NCBI GenBank assembly: GCA_916610825.1
Contig: OU744446.1
Span: forward strand, 22,515,223-22,579,222
Direction: 5' to 3'
From: Haliclystus octoradiatus
Lineage: Eukaryota > Cnidaria > Staurozoa > Stauromedusae > Haliclystidae
Length of the DNA stretch: 64,000 nucleotides
Both the position numbers and the translations under genes were made by a program. Numbering within the stretch: position 1 is the first letter of the stretch; the number at the start of each line of letters is the position of its first letter. A model generated the notes under the pieces. That model worked only from the letters and a program-made list of their open reading frames with translations. It did no database searches and was not told the DNA's origin. This document shows, one piece after another, positions 57,701-64,000 of this stretch.

Positions 57701-59153
57701 AGTTACAATAGAGATTTATAGCACACTGGCCCTTGGCACGTCGACATAGAAAAAGCAGACAGGCGTTTAGGAGATGCCATCATGCGGAAAGGCTCTACAT
57801 CCTATAATCCTATCAACGACCTTGGCCAGGCTTTCCTGCAATTCAACATATTCGATTTCCTGCGTGATATCAATTGGAATTCAAGATTTGATAATAATCA
57901 GACTCATAACGATAAATAATATGTGATTATGATTAGTATGTGGTTCTAATACTGATGGATTGTGTTGTGTACTAGTATAAAGTTTTCTTATGTAAAAATC
58001 AATTGGGAAAGATAGATTTTCTCCATTATAGTTTCGTACTACAACGCCATACATGCGGTTTTATTCATATTAGTGTATCATGCAGCTATTTCCAATTTAA
58101 GGGGCTATTTGTTTAGAAAAATTATTTAGTGGATCTAATTCAATTTAATATAAATTGTTCATGTTATTTTGACAATATTATTGGTGCGATGGGAGAGTTG
58201 TATTTCACCACTGTCCCATTGGACCAAATAAACTCCAAGGCAATAGATGGATGGATGGATCATCAATCTAGCCATGATAATTTGACAGAACGATGATCGC
58301 ATGAAAAAAATGCCGGGCGGCTGATCCAGCTCTAAATGATAATCCTTCTAGACCAATCATCTACATTCCCTGTGACTAACACTATTAATTAATGTTTGAT
58401 TATCGATCATAATTGCCTTCATAAGATGGAATATCAACCTATTATTCTACAATTCTATTTATGACTGCAAACTAACATTTTTATGTTGATTGCAAGCCTT
58501 ACATAATTTTATTTGTTCACATTGTCGCCATACGTAGATCTATCACCTTGGTAACAAAATATGACAACCCCCTGAAGAACTATCATAGAATTTGCTAAAT
58601 AAAGCTGTTTTATGAATTGATGTTTTCTGATGGTCAAATCTGAGAAGAAAAATATTAAATTACATATGCTCAATATTATTATATAATCAATCAAAACTAT
58701 GAAATAAATGAATTGAGAAACAATAAAAATTTGCTGAATGTTGCGCATTCGATTTGATAACAAAACTTTGATAAACTGAATTTGCAACGATCGATGAAAA
58801 TAATTGAACTGAGCTATATCATTTTGTTGGCGATGGGTTTTGCATATCTACGATAGCCCTTTAACAGTAAGGCATTAATTGATGATATATAAATGGGTTG
58901 TACCCACTACCGAAACATTATGTATGGTGTGTGCAGAGCGACGGCTGTTCCATCAGTTAATACTTAATTAATAGTAACAAGTTCCTGTGAATATACTTAA
59001 CTGTAATGTAAACGCAAAGTCGCTATTAAACAACTGCTAAAACATTTATTCGAATGAAATTTACACTCTCTACATACCGTTTCCTTTAAATTTTTGAGCC
59101 AATGTTTCCAGAAAGGCATTTTGCGGTGCAGATCTTCCTTTCGAGAACGGCAT
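48795..59153 (-). CDS. Voltage-gated potassium channel, KCNH family, ELK type (11 exons, complete)
   Basis: Exons (minus): 59153-59078, 57341-57108, 55825-55688, 55031-54874, 54412-54011, 53428-53215, 52801-52622, 52015-51816, 51281-51032, 50902-50709, 50012-48795. All phases agree; 1,087 residues, like vertebrate KCNH3/8. The N-terminal cap [20 protein letters not shown] and PAS domain ([51 protein letters not shown]) point to ELK rather than ERG or EAG. S1-S3 begin at [20 protein letters not shown]4 is [15 protein letters not shown] (about 343-357); S5 [14 protein letters not shown]; selectivity filter GFGN at 445-448 in [11 protein letters not shown]; then the C-linker ([15 protein letters not shown]), a cyclic-nucleotide-binding homology domain (about 545-680, GDTFGEEIF) and a 405-residue Ser-rich tail with a final coiled coil ([15 protein letters not shown]). 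It forms tetrameric plasma-membrane K+ channels that set excitability. Confidence 0.95.
50060..50285 (-). repeat. tRNA-derived SINE
   Basis: On the minus strand the sequence has an A box (tagctcagatggc, 50254-50267), and a B box (ggttcaaatcccac, 50205-50218), at tRNA spacing. The anticodon arm does not pair well, so it is not a functional tRNA gene. An unrelated tail follows, with gatccagagctgatacc near 50070. A shorter similar word (ggatctggagccg... aagtaggtagcagag) is at 50490-50540. In the last KCNH intron. Confidence 0.65.
55826..57107. other. KCNH intron 2
   Basis: Nothing but AT-rich intron sequence is seen, with a short TA-repeat at about 56862-56890. Confidence 0.5.
57342..59077. other. 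KCNH intron 1
   Basis: No exon was recognised. Near 58180-58260 a segment ending aataaactccaaggcaatag then (atgg)n looks like the 3' end of a LINE or SINE with a tetranucleotide tail. Confidence 0.4.
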
Positions 59154-60414
59154 TACAATTGATGGAATATAATAATAAATATGAAGTGCATTGAATTACA
59201 ATCTTTCCTATACCTCATTTCAGCATGATCTAAATTCAGTGATTTTATAAATAGTTGCAAATTTTGAACTATATGTAACCAATCACGTTTGATATTGATT
59301 GAATGTGTAAGAAAACTTTGTTTGGTGAATCTCCACTTATGCTTTCAATTGAGATACTGTTGTAGTTGTATCAATATTGATGACGCTCAATTTTAGTATA
59401 AAAAAGACGTAAAGAGATTATTCCTTTGTCAGACACATATTTGATCTTAAAAAACTTTACTCTACAAGACTGAACAGTTAAATATGTCAGTTAGTTGCTT
59501 TTAGTGTTGAGCGCCTGCGTGACAGCCACCCGCTAGAATATGCAATAGCTTTATTTGACTCGCAATTTGCGCGGTGAGATAGTTCACTAGCAATCCTTCG
59601 TTTTATCCGGTATCACTTTGATATGTCAGAAACTAAACCACTTTGTCCTTTCATAATTTTTAACCAGCAGGTGTACTCTCCCACAGCATACATAAAGGGC
59701 AGTAACGTCATGTTAGTCGGTTGTGAATCATGCACGGAACAGACGGCCTTTCTATTAAGTACTGTGTTTATTATGTGTTGGCAATTTCTATTCTACCCTT
59801 AGATACAGACGGAGAATATATCTATTGCAATCATCTTTCAACAGATCAGATTAATGTTGCCATAGAAATGGGTTGATATTATAGCCATACCATTGTTGAT
59901 TGTAGTTAATCAAAAAGAGGCTACATGTGATCAACCAGATGCTACTATACCACTGTTAATTATCACAAAATGCAATTAGTAACGAAACTAATATAGTCCT
60001 TTTACTGTAATTAAGATAAGGATGCTGTTATTGGCATTAAGTACGTCACATTCAAGATTCATCAATGTGATATTGTAAAAATGTAGCATCTTGCATAAAC
60101 TTTCTCTACAATTGACACAAATGCTTTTATTTGACAAATAAGGCAAAAAATACACAGTCTATGGTACAGTCATTTCTGTTGTGCGAAACAATGCATCAAT
60201 AACTGTCAGATGCGAACAACCTCCTCAGTGATGATAATATTATACAAAAATATTCTGCATGACAGTCAGTCGTCATTTCTAACGAAGATGAATTGTATTA
60301 TTTAATTAGAAAATCATTGAAAAAAGTTGAAAAAAGTTTTCTATAACTTATTTATATGCCAATGTATCACAACACGTCAGTCGTCAGATTTGTGTTGATA
60401 AAGTACTATCATCA
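59154..60414. other. KCNH upstream region
   Basis: 5' flank of the KCNH gene. No exon or element was recognised. The promoter should lie here but no site can be supported. Confidence 0.4.
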
Positions 60415-60500
60415 TTTATCATCATCATCATTTATTCAGGACCTGATAAGTTCACATAAAACTTTTTCACACGACTGAAAATTTTAGAATGTTAAACCCA
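60415..60500 (-). repeat. LINE 3'-end repeat with ATG-repeat tail, copy 2
   Basis: Plus strand: catcatcatcatttattcag, acctgataag, cataaaactttttcacacga. It matches the word order at 21855-21960. On the minus strand it ends AATAAATGATGATGATG. Confidence 0.5.
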
Positions 60501-61315
60501 AAATGTTCAGCTATGTTTTCAAATAATTCATAGAAATATCTTTATTTTTAATTTCCTTCCTCAAGGCTGCATTGCATTCCATACCTTAATTGAGAGTTCA
60601 CACTGTTGTGCATTAATTGATGTAATCAGAAATAAATTGTTCAGTATAAGAAGATCTGATAAATATCTCCTGTCTTTATCTAAAATCCGGCTTTCAATTA
60701 ACCGGATCGGAAGTATCAAGAGGCACCTGCAATGGCACCCGTATTTAGGCGATCGAACATAAGGTTGTGATTGATATCGAGCAGAATGATTTTTGGCAAT
60801 CGTAAATCCACCTGTGAGAACTTTATGCACTGATTATACAGGTATGTAAGTGCCAATTCTTACGGGTATTGAAATTCGAGAGATTATTGAAATCGAAATT
60901 TTTCTGTCAAATTTCCACGATGACTGTAATTTGATGCAATTCATGATATGTTAATTAATTAGTCATTTCCCAGTTATTTTCACATAAATATCTTTTACTT
61001 GCCTACATGGTGTTTATAAAACAAATTATAAAAATATTGCAGCTCTTCTACGTGCGTGTTTTTATCACTTATACGAGTTTAAATTCCAACCGGCAGTGAT
61101 CGCTACAGACTATATCAAATATGCAAGACCTCCTCTCCCAATCCAATCATCGTTGAATTAGATTTACGCAATCGTTTCAATGCCTTTATCTCTTTGATCA
61201 CTGTTCAGCCCTTTACATTAGCATTAAAATATTCCAATTATTATTCACTCTTCGCATCTCCACTCAATATCATCCATTGTATATTCAACAAATAGAAAAC
61301 GGTGCTCAGTTTTAT

Positions 61316-61443
61316 GTACTCTGATACGAACACGTTGGTGCGTAATGAGACATGAAAGAGGCTTAAGATATCACTAGCAGCCAGGCGAGTGATTATGGCC
61401 TCTTGACTGTCTCATGGTACCTAAAGTGTTTGTATCAGAGTAC
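61316..61443. repeat. 128-bp foldback element
   Basis: The ends gtactctgatacgaacac and gtgtttgtatcagagtac are inverted copies; inside them gagacatgaaagaggc pairs with gcctcttgactgtctc. The arms are about 57 bp with gaps and nearly meet in the centre (agcagccaggcg). No coding sequence. Confidence 0.75.
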
Positions 61444-61557
61444 TTAACACGGATAACCATTTTATATATGTTTTAAAATATAAATAAAGCCCGGGGGAAA
61501 TTCAACAACTCCAATTCAACACTCCCATTATCATCAAAACAACAAAGGATATGGGAT

Positions 61558-61893
61558 ATGCCGGCGGCACAAAAAACTTTTGATGATCTCCTTGCTAATG
61601 GAATGTCAAGAGGAATCAGGAGCGTGGAAGTAGGAGTGTGGCTTTTAGCCCTTCCTTCCATGCCAATGGGACTGTTCCTCACAAATCAGTATCTTCTAAC
61701 TGCGGTGGTATTTCACCTCGGAATGAAAATTGTCCCAAATCCTACATCATTCGTCATCATGTGGCAGAGACTATCCGTAGCAATCCAGAGGGGAATAGGC
61801 ATAGTCGTCAAATCTTTTACCCACCCAAAAGGTGACCTTTTCCAACAGGTATATAACGCGATTGAAAATGAACTAGAATTAATCTGTAACTAG
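61558..61893 (+). other. Unexplained segment open on both strands
   Basis: The plus strand is open for 111 codons from ATG 61558 (MPAAQKTFDDLLANGMSRGI and onward). The minus strand over 61473-61890 is also open apart from one stop (SPIGMEGRAKSHTPTSTLLI). Base composition is clearly GC-richer than the surroundings. It resembles captured coding sequence, but I do not recognise a family on either strand. Confidence 0.3.
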
Positions 61894-62883
61894 CTTAGAG
61901 CAAATCACAAGAAAAAATTATGAAAAAGTGCGCACCTGAACTAGTTCAAGGCCTCTTTGTCAAGATTTAATAGGTCATCTAGAAGACTACACATTCATAA
62001 TTGTTACTAATAGTTCCATGCTTACGCAATCATCAGACAAATATACTAAATAATGAAAAAGATACAGTTTCGCCTATACATCGATTTACAAATTCGCAGT
62101 TATTGTTTAACAGGACAAAGGCTATTGATGCTACAGATAAATTGTATTGTTACTATTTCCTATAATGCTACCTAGTTATCATGTGCATATATCAATAATA
62201 ATATTTATGTTAATATGTTTTAACGGATTTATTTTTAACGGATGGATTAATTTGTTATCGTGTCTGCAATTGGAAATAAGTTCAGACATTTTGTATTTAA
62301 TACGACTATCTCGAATTTTTAACATCACAATAATTTGTACGTCGTCCTAGTATGGACCGAAAATTTGTTATGGCTACGCTCGGCAAGTATTCTAATGATG
62401 ACTTAATTTAGCATGCTCCCAATTTACGGTTACATATCCGGATCGGACTCCGGTGAAGTCAGGAAATTTATTGATCGACATTCGACACCCCCTCAAACAA
62501 AATTTCTCGGGATGGCCCTGTTTGTCCTAGTTTGATTGGTTGGTGGGAGGATGGAAGCAAAATACAATAGGTAATTGAATAATATAGCATTCCAAGATAG
62601 TGATTAACCTTGAGTGCCTAATTAGTAAAATTTCATATTACTACAAATTATAAAGTATCGTGAAAAATGAAAGCAAAAATTATACTTCACCTCCCTTCTG
62701 TAAATTTTGACATGCAGTGGAGACCACCAGTCCCTGTCTCTCGTATCAGCGAAGGTAATATATGGTTAAGTGGATTTCACTTACGCTTTCGCAAATCAAT
62801 CTGTGCAACGCTTTGCATGCTCACAACTTCAAAGGTTTGGATATCAACGACATGGAAACACATGTTGCTAATTATACTGAATA

Positions 62884-62973
62884 ATGGATCCAACTTGCAA
62901 CGAAGCAATTGTAGGAAAAGAAAAATTCAGACGAAAACGAACGAAGGATATTATCAAGCGCATTCAAAAGCAG
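62884..62973 (+). CDS. Possible small coding exon
   Basis: ATG 62884 opens 30 codons, MDPTCNEAIVGKEKFRRKRT then KDIIKRIQKQ, ending in phase 0 at caggtgaac. The composition is protein-like and basic. In another frame the preceding bases read FKGLDINDMETHVANYTE, so it may instead be a frameshifted relic of a longer coding sequence. No downstream exon was recognised before the window end. Family unknown. Confidence 0.3.
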
Positions 62974-63379
62974 GTGAACACTGATGTTGATTTTGATTTT
63001 TGACTTCTGTTCTCTGAATCTCTACAATATATAGCCTTGCTAGCCCGTGGATGCCCCCTAGCACTACACTGTAAACCGAGAAAAATTTGTCCACTTCTTC
63101 TTAGACTTTATATACTACTGTAATGACAATGCTGGATTACGTCACAAAATACGTGATGCGAAGGCCGCCAGGCCGGGTACTGGTAGTGGTTTTTTGCTGA
63201 TTTCCGATCTGGAATTATAATACGCAATTACGCATGCATGCATGATTTAGAAAAAAAACTCACAAACATAAAAATTACATTAACAAATCTCTAAGCGTTA
63301 TGTTCTTAGCGCTTCACAATTTGTAATAATAGACTAACCAAAAATAAGAAGGTTGAATTAACTAATTTATGAACATTAA

Positions 63380-64000
63380 CATGATAATATCTAAAATTTT
63401 GTACAACAATTAACTAATATGGAGGAAACGAGATGCAAAATAGATGTGTTTTTAGTTTGCTCTTGAACATACGTAATGATTTACAAGCTTGCAGGTCTTT
63501 CGATATATTGCTCCATAAAGTTGGAGCAGCCACAGAAAATGCTCTATCACCATATGATTTCATATTAGTAGATGGAACTGTCAATAAATTACCAGATGAT
63601 GATCTGAGACATCTCTTAGGGCAATACTCAACAAGTAGTTCACGTAAGTATGTCGGCGCAAGTCCATGTAAGGACTTAAAAGTCAGTAATAAAATCTTGA
63701 ATTTAATACGTTGCTCTACTGGAAACCAGTGTAGGCCTAGTTCATATAAAATAGGTTTGATATTATCATATTTGCAGGTTAATGTGATAAGCCTTGCTGC
63801 TGCATTTTGAATACGCTGTAATTTTTAAATCAAACACTTGTTCAGGCCACAATATATAAAGAGTTACAGTTGTCAATTTTGAACGACATAAAAGCATATA
63901 ACCAAAATTTTTGCGGTATGTAAATTGAGGTGCTTTCTGATCTTAGAAATGCAAGATTGATTTGCATACAGTATTGATGTCTTAGTCATTGATAAATCTT
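63380..64000 (-). mobile_element. 3' part of a LINE running off the window (LINE D)
   Basis: On the minus strand 63433-63810 reads NAAARLITLTCKYDNIKPIL, LHWFPVEQRIKFKILLLTFK, LHGLAPTYLRELL, YGDRAFSVAAPTLWSNISKD, then FKSKLKTHLF. This is the conserved C-terminal domain of a non-LTR reverse transcriptase. Upstream (63810-64000) a degraded frame still shows the 'DNCNSLYIVA' block. It is distinct from LINE A, B and C. The polymerase core would lie beyond base 64000. Confidence 0.85.

Noticed and set aside
60561-60830. Minus-strand frame of 89 residues upstream of the ATG-tail repeat
   Set aside because: It may be the end of a LINE, but no reverse-transcriptase block could be recognised.
62015-62040. 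Second ctgatga word on the minus strand (ctgatgattgcgtaagcatgg)
   Set aside because: The gaaa box is missing (ggaac) and flanks do not pair, so the support is too weak.

Overview
This is a eukaryotic (metazoan) window: AT-rich DNA with spliced genes carrying GT-AG introns, long introns full of decayed retrotransposons, foldback elements and microsatellites. The identifiable genes (COP9 subunit 8, TYW5, an ELK-type KCNH potassium channel, an LRRC14-like protein and a Slac2/Slp-type Rab-binding protein) are bilaterian. The CR1/Penelope/Tigger mix, a tRNA-derived SINE and recurrent 'taggcctac' words suggest a marine invertebrate, perhaps a deuterostome such as an echinoderm; I cannot fix the species.

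Layout. About 0.76-16.2 kb (+): COPS8, with a tentative first exon at 763-792 and six well supported exons from 3495 to 16245. Its introns hold a palindromic Tigger/pogo fragment, an orphan MLK-kinase-like exon, two small element families and a decayed LINE that itself contains a foldback insertion with a Penelope GIY-YIG endonuclease fragment. 17.6-22.1 kb (-): a five-exon Rab27-effector-like gene whose fourth exon encodes a transmembrane helix 15 residues from the C-terminus, an architecture I do not know for this family. 24.1-29.8 kb (+): an orphan acylglycerol-kinase-like first exon next to a LINE that carries ORF1, a broken endonuclease, an intact reverse transcriptase ORF and an inserted 1.25-kb TA-target DNA transposon. 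30.4-32.7 kb (+): an LRRC14-like leucine-rich-repeat gene. 32.9-46.7 kb (-): TYW5 in five exons, convergent with the LRR gene and with stop codons only 142 bp apart; its introns hold a long TTA microsatellite, a broken THAP domain, a third LINE and inverted repeats. 48.8-59.2 kb (-): a complete 11-exon KCNH (ELK) channel gene. 59.2-64 kb: mostly noncoding, ending in the 3' part of a minus-strand LINE that runs off the window.

The host genes are unrelated housekeeping or neuronal functions (protein deneddylation, tRNA wybutosine hydroxylation, membrane trafficking, potassium currents), so no operon-like logic is evident. Exon-intron structures of COPS8, TYW5, the Slac2-like gene, the LRR gene and KCNH were built by hand; in each of them all exon phases agree. 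The strongest candidates for something new are the tail-anchored Rab27-effector-like protein, the dispersed family of GTTCATGAAC palindrome arrays (five copies), and the Penelope foldback nested in a LINE.
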